Source: Lacinutrix sp. Hel_I_90 (GTDB lineage: Bacteria > Bacteroidota > Bacteroidia > Flavobacteriales > Flavobacteriaceae). From it: a stretch of DNA of 64,000 nucleotides. Below are positions 52,270 to 60,880 of this stretch, in pieces; within the stretch, counting starts at the first letter, position 1, and every line of letters starts with the position of its first letter. The DNA is taken from the NCBI RefSeq assembly GCF_000934685.1, contig NZ_JYNQ01000001.1:496001-560000 (forward strand), written 5' to 3'. The translations under genes were made by a program, and so were the position numbers. The notes under the pieces were generated by a model. The model did no database searches, was not told where the DNA came from, and worked only from the letters and a program-made list of their open reading frames with translations.

Positions 52270-54999
52270 ATGAAGAAACTTTTTATTTACACTTTATTGC
52301 TACTTTCTACTTATGCAATGCATGCACAAAATGATGTTGTTACAGTTACATTTGAAAATATTAGTTTAAAACAAGCTTTATTATCATTAGAAGAAAAAAC
52401 AAATCTGCCTTTTTATTATCTAGACCAATGGCTGGATGATGATAAAATATCCAAAACCTATTCTAATAAATCCTTAGAGTCTATTCTTAATGATTTATTC
52501 GAGAATCGCTCTATAAACTTTCTTATTTATGACAATAAAGTTATTTTAACAAATAGCAGCATGGTTTTTAAATCATTACCTGCGGATTTTTTTAAAGATG
52601 GAGAGCCTAATCATGCTTCAGAAAATGAAAGCGTTTTTTATAATGAATATAATAACAGAAATTTAGTTACCATTGGTAAACAAGATGAGAATTCTTTTAA
52701 AAACGAAGTTATAGTATCTGGATTAGTTATTAATGAAATCACTGGTGAGCCTATACAGGGTGTAGCAATAATTGCAGAAAAAATAAACAGAAATACTACT
52801 ACAAATGAGAATGGTCGTTTTTCTATTAGACTTCCTGTAGGACTTAATAGTATAGAAGCGAAACTTTTAGGTTATACCGGATTTTCAAAACAGCTTTTGG
52901 TATATAGCGCGGGTTTTTTTAAATTTTATCTGGCAGAAGCTACAGAGACTTTAGAAGAAGTTGTTTTAGAGTCTAAAGCTAATAACAATGTTAAAGAAGC
53001 TGTGGTTGGTGTTACCTCTATTGATATAGAAGGATTAAAAACAGTTCCTGTAATTTTAGGAGAACGAGATATTTTAAAGGTAGCTACTACACTTCCTGGT
53101 ATAAAAACTGCTGGTGAAGGCTCAGCTGGTTTTAATGTTCGTGGTGGTCGTGCAGATCAAAATCTCATTCTCTTAGACGATGCTGTTATCTATAGTCCCT
53201 CACATTTTTTAGGCTTCTTTTCTGCTATTAACCCTTTTGTAACTGGATCACTGGATATATATAAAGCCAGTATTCCTGCAGAATTTGGTGGTAGACTTTC
53301 TTCTGTATTCGATATTAAGTCTAAAGAGCCAAATTATGAAAAATTCTCAGGAGAAGGGGCTATTGGACCAATTACTGGTAGTTTAAGCATACAAACACCA
53401 ATTAAAAAAGATGAAATAGCGCTTACAGCTGCAGCAAGGGCAACCTATTCAAATTGGATTTTAAGATCGCTTGACGAAGAATCCCTTAAAAACAGTCAAG
53501 CTTCTTTTTACGATGGATTAGTAAAATACAATCATAAAATTAATGATAATAATAAATTTCAGGCCACCGGATACTTTAGCAAAGATAAATTTAGTATCAC
53601 CTCAGATTCTATTTTTAGTTACAACAATGCTTTAGCCTCATTAAAATGGAACCATAATTTTAAAAATGAAAAACATCAAAGTGAAGTAATCGCAGTAAAC
53701 AGTCAATACAAATATGGTATTGGTTACGATGGCGAATCTAATAGTAATTTTGAATTTGATTACAAGATTAACGAAACGCAACTTAAACTAAATTTAAAAT
53801 ATTTCCATAGTGATAAACATAAATTCGACTATGGAATTAGCACAAAACTGTATCAGGTTGAGCCTGGGAACATAAAACCATTGGGGGATAATTCTATAAT
53901 TATTTCTAAGAATTTAAATAAAGAAAAAGGTTTAGAATCGGCCGTTTTTGTGTCAGATTTATTTGAAGTTAATGATAAATTACTTTTCAATATTGGTTTG
54001 CGTTATTCCAGATTTTCAGCCCTTGGACCAAGCACTCAAAATACTTATGAAGCAGGACAACCAAGAGATGAATCGACTATTTCCGCTGTGAATACTTATG
54101 GTAATTACGAAAGTATAAAGAACTACGGCGGCTTGGAATACAGGATGTCACTGCGCTACCTATTAACAGAAAGTTTATCTGTAAAAGCCAGTTACAACAA
54201 AACCATACAGTACATTCATTTACTCTCTAACAATACAACCATTTCTCCAACAGACACTTGGAAGCTTTCAGATTTAAATACCAAGCCTCAACGTGCTAAT
54301 CAGTACTCCTTAGGTTTTTATAAGAACTTTAATCAAAGTGATATTGAAATTAGCGTAGAAGGCTACTACAAAACAATGAAGGACATTTTAGACTATAAGA
54401 TTGGCGCCGAATTAATTTTAAATGAAACTCTAGAGCAGGAATTACTTCAAGGAGAAGGTAAAGCTTACGGTGTTGAACTATTACTAAAAAAGAAAAAAGG
54501 ACCTCTAAATGGATGGATAGGTTACAGCTATTCCAGAGCGCTATTGAAATTAAAAAGTGATATTCCGCAGGAACAAATAAATAACGGCGACTTTTTTCCT
54601 GCAAATTACGACAAACCGCACGATTTTAGCGTAGTTGCTAATTATAGAATAACAAAACGCTATAGCCTATCTACTAACTTTATTTATCAAACAGGGAGAC
54701 CTATCACTTATCCTGTTGGGAAATTTGTATTTGCAGATAGCGAACAGGTATTATATAGCGACAGAAACCAATTTCGTATTCCTGATTACTATCGTTTAGA
54801 TGTAGGCTTTAATATTGAAGGCACTCATAAACTTAAAAAACTAGCGCATAGTTTCTGGAATATTTCGGTATACAACGTGCTTGGGCGAAACAATCCATAT
54901 TCTGTTTTTTTTGTAAATAATGATGGCAAAATTCAAGCCTTTAAAACATCCATTTTTGCTATTCCAGTGCCAACGATAACTTATAATTTTAAATTTTAG
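52270..54999 (+). CDS. TonB-dependent outer membrane receptor with STN domain
   Basis: 909 aa, signal peptide (LFIYTLLLLSTYAMHAQ). Domains in order: STN (about 22-95, VTFENISLKQALLSLEEKTN), carboxypeptidase-like regulatory domain (150-235, SGLVINEITGEPIQGVAIIA), plug (255-340, with LGERDILKVATTLPGIK and FNVRGGRADQNLILLDDA), and a 22-strand-type barrel ending in the C-terminal NFKF aromatic. STN domains usually signal to a sigma/anti-sigma pair, but none is in the window. Energised uptake or export of an unknown ligand. Only 5 bases separate it from each neighbour. Confidence 0.93.
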   Translation: MKKLFIYTLLLLSTYAMHAQNDVVTVTFENISLKQALLSLEEKTNLPFYYLDQWLDDDKISKTYSNKSLESILNDLFENRSINFLIYDNKVILTNSSMVFKSLPADFFKDGEPNHASENESVFYNEYNNRNLVTIGKQDENSFKNEVIVSGLVINEITGEPIQGVAIIAEKINRNTTTNENGRFSIRLPVGLNSIEAKLLGYTGFSKQLLVYSAGFFKFYLAEATETLEEVVLESKANNNVKEAVVGVTSIDIEGLKTVPVILGERDILKVATTLPGIKTAGEGSAGFNVRGGRADQNLILLDDAVIYSPSHFLGFFSAINPFVTGSLDIYKASIPAEFGGRLSSVFDIKSKEPNYEKFSGEGAIGPITGSLSIQTPIKKDEIALTAAARATYSNWILRSLDEESLKNSQASFYDGLVKYNHKINDNNKFQATGYFSKDKFSITSDSIFSYNNALASLKWNHNFKNEKHQSEVIAVNSQYKYGIGYDGESNSNFEFDYKINETQLKLNLKYFHSDKHKFDYGISTKLYQVEPGNIKPLGDNSIIISKNLNKEKGLESAVFVSDLFEVNDKLLFNIGLRYSRFSALGPSTQNTYEAGQPRDESTISAVNTYGNYESIKNYGGLEYRMSLRYLLTESLSVKASYNKTIQYIHLLSNNTTISPTDTWKLSDLNTKPQRANQYSLGFYKNFNQSDIEISVEGYYKTMKDILDYKIGAELILNETLEQELLQGEGKAYGVELLLKKKKGPLNGWIGYSYSRALLKLKSDIPQEQINNGDFFPANYDKPHDFSVVANYRITKRYSLSTNFIYQTGRPITYPVGKFVFADSEQVLYSDRNQFRIPDYYRLDVGFNIEGTHKLKKLAHSFWNISVYNVLGRNNPYSVFFVNNDGKIQAFKTSIFAIPVPTITYNFKF

Positions 55000-55004
55000 A
55001 AATT

Positions 55005-56255
55005 ATGAAAAGAATCATAAAACATATCTTTATTTGCTTCTTTTTATTTAGTTTAAGTTGCAAAGAAGAATTCATAATTGAAACTCAAGATTTCGAGAGT
55101 GTTTTGGTTGTAGAAGCTACGATTACTAATGAATTAAAATATCAAGAAGTAAAGTTATCGAGAACTTTTTTACTTGAGCAAAACGAACAGATTATTGAAA
55201 ATAATGCAGATATTAAAGTTGTTGATGACACTGGTAATAGTTATAATTTTTCACAAGATGATAACGGAACTTATATATCTGAAATAGAATTTGAAGCTGT
55301 TGAAAATAAAGAATACACATTAATAATAAATACAAGTAATGGGAAAACATACAATTCGACAGTTCAAACATTAACATCTATATCTCAAATAGATAATTTA
55401 TATGCTGAATTTGTTAATGATGACGTAAATGGACCTGGAGTTCAGGTTTTTGTAGATAGTAATAATAGCAATAGTGATGCTAAATATTTTAGATACGAAT
55501 ATGAAGAAACATATCAAATAATAGCACCTTACTACTTTGCGCTTCAGGCGGTCTTTTCAAATTATGTCTATTTTCCTGAGACAGGTAGTGCTTCTTTTGA
55601 TGTAGATATAATTGCCAGAACCCAAGAAGAAGAAACATGTTATAAAACCTATCGTAGTCAAAATATATTACTGGCAACGACTAATAATTTAAACGAAAAC
55701 ATTGTGCAACGTTTTCCAATTCGTTTCATTAGAGAACATCCTGGCGCAGAGCAAATAGGTGTAATCATAGATGAATTTAAGAGAATTAACGATGTTAGTA
55801 TATTAAGAGATCGATACAGTATTATTGTTAGTCAATATGTCCAAAACATAGCATCGCACACGTACTATGAAAAAATCAATACATTAGGTAATAATGAAGA
55901 TATATTATTCGAAAACCAACCAGGGTATATAAATGGGAACATAAAAGGCGCTGATGAAAATGAAAAAATAGTTGGCTTTTTTAGTGTGTCATCAGTTTCA
56001 AAAAAGCGTATATTTTTTAATTATGTTGATGTTAATATCCCAAAACCAGAATATATATACCAGTGTGATGTACGTAATCTGGATTTTGATACCTATAAAA
56101 ACGATATTTACAGACTCATCAATAGTTTTCAGGATTATAATATGAATTATCAAATTACCGATTATCCTGGACAAAGTTGGATGATTGCTAATCCCGAATG
56201 TACCGATTGTACTGCGGTAGGTTCCAACATACAACCAGATTTTTGGATAGATTAA
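55005..56255 (+). CDS. DUF4249 lipoprotein, copy 1
   Basis: 416 aa. Lipoprotein signal (IFICFFLFSLSC, Cys19) and the DUF4249 pattern: FESVLVVEATITNELKYQEVKLSR near the N-terminus, a beta-rich middle with GPGVQVFVDS and YFRYEYEETY, and a C-terminal ECTDCTAVGSNIQPDFW motif. Bacteroidota lipoproteins that accompany TonB receptors; function not established, probably ligand capture at the cell surface. Its last bases and those of copies 2 and 3 are nearly identical, showing tandem duplication. Confidence 0.88.
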   Translation: MKRIIKHIFICFFLFSLSCKEEFIIETQDFESVLVVEATITNELKYQEVKLSRTFLLEQNEQIIENNADIKVVDDTGNSYNFSQDDNGTYISEIEFEAVENKEYTLIINTSNGKTYNSTVQTLTSISQIDNLYAEFVNDDVNGPGVQVFVDSNNSNSDAKYFRYEYEETYQIIAPYYFALQAVFSNYVYFPETGSASFDVDIIARTQEEETCYKTYRSQNILLATTNNLNENIVQRFPIRFIREHPGAEQIGVIIDEFKRINDVSILRDRYSIIVSQYVQNIASHTYYEKINTLGNNEDILFENQPGYINGNIKGADENEKIVGFFSVSSVSKKRIFFNYVDVNIPKPEYIYQCDVRNLDFDTYKNDIYRLINSFQDYNMNYQITDYPGQSWMIANPECTDCTAVGSNIQPDFWID

Positions 56256-56257
56256 TT

Positions 56258-57520
56258 ATGATGTTATACAGAAAAATAAAAGTGATTTCAGTATTGTTGA
56301 TACTTATTGTATTTAACTGTACTGAAGAATTTGCCATTGAAACTAAAGATTTCGAAAGTGTTTTAGTTGTTGAAGCGACGATTACCAATGAATTTAAACA
56401 CCAGAAAATAAAGTTATCCAGAACAAGTTTACTTGAAGCGAGTGAACAAGTCTTAGAAAATAATGCAGACATTAAAGTGATAGACAATCTTGGGAATACC
56501 TTTACTTTTTCTCAGAATGAAGCAGGTGTATATATCTCAAATACAGAGTTTGAAGCAGTACCAGAGAACATTTATAATTTACACATTACCACTAGTGCAG
56601 GTAAAGAATATACATCTACAAACACGAAGCTTACAGCTGTTTCACAAATAGATAATATATATCCGGAATATGTTAATGATGATAACAAAGGACCTGGAGT
56701 CCAAATCTTACTTGACAGCCAAAATAATGATGCTGCATCAAAATATTTTAGATATGAATATGAAGAAACCTATAAACTTATTGTGCCTTTAAATTATTCT
56801 TATGGCGTTTCGTTTTCAAACTATACTGTATTCACAGATCAAAATTGCGGTATTAAGGTGTTTTATGACGTAGATATCTTTTTAAAAGAACAAGAAGAGC
56901 AAACCTGTTTTAGTACAAATAGAAATTTGGAAATTATACAAACCTCTACCACTAATTTAAATGAAAATAACATTTCACGATTACCCATTCGTTTTCTTGC
57001 TGCTGATAATGGATTAGGAATTATAGATACTAGCGTATTAAGAGATAGATATTCGATAAATGTTAGGCAATATGTACAAAGTTTAGAAGCTTATACTTAC
57101 TATAAAATAATTGCTCAATTGGGAAATAATGAAAGTATTTTATCTGGAAGTCAGCCTGGTTTTGTACAAGGGAATTTAGTTTCTGGAGCTAATGACAGTG
57201 AACGTATTGTTGGTTTCTTTGAAGTATCATCAGTATCTGAAAAAAGAATCTTTTTTGATTATACAGATGTTAATATTCCTCTTCCAGAATATTTATATGA
57301 CTGTGACCAACAAATACTCGATTTTAATGACAATGTCGACTTCCCTTGTGAAGAACTTGATGCTAACGAAAGAAATCTTTTATATATTTTAGTTACAAGA
57401 GAAAATTATAAACTGTTTAATTATGACGAGTTTAGTGGTCTTTATTCAATTGCAAAACAAGAATGCGTAAACTGTACCAGTGCGGGTAACAATATACAAC
57501 CAGATTTCTGGATAGATTAA
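56258..57520 (+). CDS. DUF4249 lipoprotein, copy 2
   Basis: 420 aa from the ATG at 56258 (a second ATG follows at 56261). Signal LLILIVFNC with lipid-anchor Cys, then FESVLVVEATITNEFKHQKIKLSR and the same motif order as copy 1, ending ECVNCTSAGNNIQPDFW. Similarity to copy 1 is clear along the whole length but is greatest at the ends; the middle has diverged, as expected if the two bind different ligands. Starts 2 bases after copy 1. Confidence 0.88.
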   Translation: MMLYRKIKVISVLLILIVFNCTEEFAIETKDFESVLVVEATITNEFKHQKIKLSRTSLLEASEQVLENNADIKVIDNLGNTFTFSQNEAGVYISNTEFEAVPENIYNLHITTSAGKEYTSTNTKLTAVSQIDNIYPEYVNDDNKGPGVQILLDSQNNDAASKYFRYEYEETYKLIVPLNYSYGVSFSNYTVFTDQNCGIKVFYDVDIFLKEQEEQTCFSTNRNLEIIQTSTTNLNENNISRLPIRFLAADNGLGIIDTSVLRDRYSINVRQYVQSLEAYTYYKIIAQLGNNESILSGSQPGFVQGNLVSGANDSERIVGFFEVSSVSEKRIFFDYTDVNIPLPEYLYDCDQQILDFNDNVDFPCEELDANERNLLYILVTRENYKLFNYDEFSGLYSIAKQECVNCTSAGNNIQPDFWID

Positions 57521-57522
57521 CT

Positions 57523-57765
57523 ATGCTACTTTACAGAAATATAAAGTCTATTTCAATACTGGTAATACTTTTTGTATTTAATTGTATAGAAGAACTTACC
57601 TTAGAAACTAAAGATTTTGAAAGTGTTTTGGTTCTAAAAGCCACCATTACAAATGAGTTAAAGTATGTTTCACATTCTAATTCTGGATATAAAATTGTAA
57701 GACCAGAGTGTGGCAATTGCACATCGTTTTCATCACATATACAGCCAGTTTTTTGGCAAGATTAA
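57523..57765 (+). CDS. Mini-DUF4249: internally deleted third copy
   Basis: 80 aa. The first 48 residues match copies 1 and 2 (lipoprotein signal and FESVLVLKATITNELKY), then the sequence passes directly to the C-terminal end (RPECGNCTSFSSHIQPVFWQD, shown in part). About 340 residues of the middle are absent, yet the frame, the signal peptide and the terminal Cys motif are all retained. It may be a relic or a short functional lipoprotein. Two bases separate it from copy 2. Confidence 0.7.
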   Translation: MLLYRNIKSISILVILFVFNCIEELTLETKDFESVLVLKATITNELKYVSHSNSGYKIVRPECGNCTSFSSHIQPVFWQD

Positions 57766-57767
57766 TT

Positions 57768-59486
57768 ATGAAAAAAATAACCATATTATTATTTACGTTT
57801 CTATTCTCTTATACTATTAATGGGCAGATAGAACAAGCTACAACAAATGTTAATCAGCTATCATTAATCCCTAACGAGCATGCTGTTCTGCATACCAATA
57901 CAGAGCTTGTTTTAGTTGGTGAGTATTTGTATTACAAGCTATTTATTTTTAGTGAAGATAAACCAAGTAGTATAAGTCAAATAGCGTATGTAGAATTGAT
58001 AGATGCAGACAATACTGCAATTATCAAACACGAATTACAAATTAAAAATAATAGTGCCAATAATAATATTTTCATTCCTTCAGAACTAAAAACTGGTAAT
58101 TACAAATTATTAGCTTATACAAATTGGTCAAAGAACGATACTAAAAGAGGTCTCTTTGTAAAGGATATTTGTGTTGTTAATCCATTCTCTTCAACTTTTC
58201 AAAGCCTTAAGGACTCCTCAAAAACAATCAATATAATCAAAGCTAATGCATTGAACCAAAAGCATTCAAAAAACGACAATGTTACCATAAAAACTTCAAA
58301 GAAAAATTACAGTACTAGAGAAGTTTTAACTCTGGATATTTTAGGCAACGATAAAATTAAGAATGGAAATTATAGTCTTTCTATTAAAAAATTGGATTCT
58401 ATTATAATCGAAAATAATTCGTCTCAAGCCTATGCATTTCCAGATACCTCTAGTAGTATTTATATTCCTGAAATGAGAGGTAAACTTATAGTGGGAAAAT
58501 TGAGTAATTTAAAGGATAAATCTGATGTAAATAATAAAAGTGTAGCACTTTCCATTGCAAATAAAAACTACATTTTTAAAATAGCGCAAACCAATGCATC
58601 CGGGCAATTTTTTTTCAATATTGATAGTGTATTAAACGATCAGGAGATAACATTACAGGTAGTTGAAGAGAATAATGCCGATTTTAAAATAGAATTAAGT
58701 AATACTGAAACTACAAACTATAAGGATTTGGTCTTTAAAGATCTTGATATCGATAGTGGGCTAAAACATGCTCTGGAACAAAGAAATATTAAAACGCAAA
58801 TAGAAAATGCTTATTTTGAAAACAAACCGGTTAACATTCGAGAAAAAGTAAAGTCTGATCCATTTTTCTATAACACAGGTCGTACTTATATTCTAGATGA
58901 TTATACAAGGTTTAAAACCGTTAGAGAAACATTTATAGAGCTTATTCCCGAAGCTGGTTTAAGAAAAGAAGCAGATAATTACCGCATAATAGTCTATGAA
59001 GATGATGCCGCACGAGAGAACAATACATTAACAAACTTAAAACCATTAATAGTTGTAGATGGATTGATGATACAAGATAATAATGACTTAGTCAATTATA
59101 ACCCTAAAAAAATAGAATCTATTACTATAGTAAAAGGGAATTATATTTATGGTGCAAATTTATTTCAAGGAGTTATAGCTGTATCAACTTTTTTACAAGA
59201 TTTTAAAACATCGTCTAAAGGTGATTTCATTATCAATACAAATTTAAATATTTATAAAAACACCAAAATTTATTATCAACCAGACTATGAAGACACAGAT
59301 AAATTAAAATACGTTCCAGATTACAGACAACAGTTGCTTTGGGACCCAAATGTAACCTTAGCATCTAATTCTGAAACCTTTAAAACTTACACCTCTGATG
59401 ACAAAGGCACCTATGAAATAATATTTGAAGGTTATACGAAGGACGGAGAATATATAAACGCTAATCAGTACTTTGAGGTTGATTAA
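57768..59486 (+). CDS. Secreted MG2/plug-like protein of the TonB operon
   Basis: 572 aa from the ATG at 57768 (a frame extension to 57708 runs inside the mini gene). Signal peptide ITILLFTFLFSYTINGQ. The N-terminal part is like the MG2 domain of large Bacteroidota TonB-associated proteins (NEHAVLHTNTELVLVGEYLYYKLF in part; KTGNYKLLAYTNW). Near 440-490 a plug-like motif follows (PLIVVDGLMIQDNNDLVNYN, PKKIESITIVKGNYIYGANL in part). It has no barrel, so it may bind the receptor's substrate or act as a partner. Last gene of the operon. Confidence 0.75.
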   Translation: MKKITILLFTFLFSYTINGQIEQATTNVNQLSLIPNEHAVLHTNTELVLVGEYLYYKLFIFSEDKPSSISQIAYVELIDADNTAIIKHELQIKNNSANNNIFIPSELKTGNYKLLAYTNWSKNDTKRGLFVKDICVVNPFSSTFQSLKDSSKTINIIKANALNQKHSKNDNVTIKTSKKNYSTREVLTLDILGNDKIKNGNYSLSIKKLDSIIIENNSSQAYAFPDTSSSIYIPEMRGKLIVGKLSNLKDKSDVNNKSVALSIANKNYIFKIAQTNASGQFFFNIDSVLNDQEITLQVVEENNADFKIELSNTETTNYKDLVFKDLDIDSGLKHALEQRNIKTQIENAYFENKPVNIREKVKSDPFFYNTGRTYILDDYTRFKTVRETFIELIPEAGLRKEADNYRIIVYEDDAARENNTLTNLKPLIVVDGLMIQDNNDLVNYNPKKIESITIVKGNYIYGANLFQGVIAVSTFLQDFKTSSKGDFIINTNLNIYKNTKIYYQPDYEDTDKLKYVPDYRQQLLWDPNVTLASNSETFKTYTSDDKGTYEIIFEGYTKDGEYINANQYFEVD

Positions 59487-59491
59487 TATAC

Positions 59492-59992
59492 TCATAACGG
59501 ATACAAGAAAGACTCAACAACTTTGTACTTCAAATCGCCTTTATCATCAATTTCATACGTTAAAAAAAGCTCGCCTTCAAATTGGCCGTCTGTAAAATCG
59601 GCAATAATCCATTTATGATTTAAAATACGCACAATATTTATTTGCATTCTATTGCCTTCACTCGAACCATAAGGCACTAAAGGATGTTCTTCTCCTTTAA
59701 ACTCGTTTTGAGTATACAAACCATCTTGAATGGCTGGAAGTAGCTTAGACATGTCGTAACCTCTATCGGCAAAATAGAAATAGGATTTTTCATTACTATC
59801 AAAATTAAAATAAGACAAATCTGTAATCTCTTGATTTAATTGAAGTATAGAATCTTGATATTTCTTAATCTGTAGTTCTGTATTAGCAACCTTTTTATTA
59901 CTGTCGTCAAATATTTTCTTCGAATTCATATACTGAAAGATTAACAGCAATAAAGAAAAAATAAATAAATACATAAATATGCGACTCTTCAT
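59492..59992 (-). CDS. Membrane-anchored coiled-coil protein of unknown function
   Basis: 166 aa. One N-terminal membrane helix (about 5-21), a short coiled coil (30-60) and a C-terminal alpha/beta domain (65-166, with SYFYFADRGYDMSKLLPAIQ and IADFTDGQFEGELFLTYE) facing the periplasm. Recurs as a conserved hypothetical protein in flavobacteria; I know no function. Convergent with the TonB operon (5-base gap). Separate from the MBL gene 22 bases upstream, with which it could be co-transcribed. Confidence 0.65.
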   Translation of the reverse strand: MKSRIFMYLFIFSLLLLIFQYMNSKKIFDDSNKKVANTELQIKKYQDSILQLNQEITDLSYFNFDSNEKSYFYFADRGYDMSKLLPAIQDGLYTQNEFKGEEHPLVPYGSSEGNRMQINIVRILNHKWIIADFTDGQFEGELFLTYEIDDKGDLKYKVVESFLYPL

Positions 59993-60014
59993 AAGTATAA
60001 TTTTTAAAATAAAG

Positions 60015-60785
60015 TTAATGATTTGGAATTTGAATAGTTAATTGATCGTACGCTAAAAAAACGTTTTTTGGTAAATGTTGTTGTACTTCATCGTGAAACC
60101 CTAATTGATGACTAATATGCGTTAAATAAGCGCGTTTAGGTTTAAGTCTTTTAATAAGAGCGAGTGCTTCAGCCAGATTAAAATGCGAAATATGTGTTTC
60201 TTCTCTCAGCGCATTCAATACTAAAACATCTAAATGTTTAAGTTTTTCTATTTCAGGCTCTGCAATCGTCTTCATATCTGTGAGGTAGGCAAAATCACCA
60301 AATCTAAAGCCAAATACTTGTAATTTATGATGAAATCCTTCAATAGGAATGACTTCTTGATCTTTAAGTGTGAACACCTCATTTTTAATGGTGTGAGACC
60401 TAACACTAGGCGCGCCTGGATATTTGTTTTCTGTAGTAAATATATAGTCGAAACGTTTTCGCAACTCTCCTAAAACACGACTGTGCGCATAAATATCAAT
60501 ATCACCTTGTCTAAAAAAGAATGGTCTAATATCATCAAGTCCAGCGGTATGGTCTGCATGTTCATGCGTAAATAAAACACCATCTAATTTTGTACAATTG
60601 GCACGTAGCATCTGCTGTCTAAAATCTGGACCACAATCAATGACAAAAACATAGCCATTCCATTCGATTAAAACTGAAACACGTAGCCGTTTATCTTTCG
60701 GATTATTACTTAAGCAAACGGGATGTGTACTCCCAATAACGGGAATACCTTGCGAAGTTCCTGTGCCTAAAAAAGTGATTTTCAA
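60015..60785 (-). CDS. MBL-fold phosphodiesterase-like hydrolase, PhnP group
   Basis: 256 aa. Metal site His74-x-His76-x-Asp78-His79 (LFTHEHADHTAGLDD), later His residues in NALREETHISHF and YLTHISHQLG, and the N-terminal GTGTSQGIPVIG typical of PhnP-like metallo-beta-lactamase proteins. Acts probably on a cyclic or phosphodiester substrate in the cytosol. Divergent from the gene at 60881; the 95-base gap holds promoters for both (a minus -7-like element is at 60803-60810). Confidence 0.85.
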   Translation of the reverse strand: MKITFLGTGTSQGIPVIGSTHPVCLSNNPKDKRLRVSVLIEWNGYVFVIDCGPDFRQQMLRANCTKLDGVLFTHEHADHTAGLDDIRPFFFRQGDIDIYAHSRVLGELRKRFDYIFTTENKYPGAPSVRSHTIKNEVFTLKDQEVIPIEGFHHKLQVFGFRFGDFAYLTDMKTIAEPEIEKLKHLDVLVLNALREETHISHFNLAEALALIKRLKPKRAYLTHISHQLGFHDEVQQHLPKNVFLAYDQLTIQIPNH

Positions 60786-60822
60786 GAGAGAAATTGTTTC
60801 TCACAAAAATAAGTTATTTTTT

Positions 60823-60851
60823 TTGTTTGCTACACTTATTTGATACCTTTG
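60823..60851 (+). promoter_or_regulatory. Promoter of the 483-aa conserved gene
   Basis: TTG at 60823-60825, 18-base spacer, TACCTTTG at 60844-60851: a perfect consensus promoter. The ATG at 60881 is 29 bases downstream. Confidence 0.75.
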
Positions 60852-60880
60852 TCGGTAACACAAATCATTGCCTATTTATT

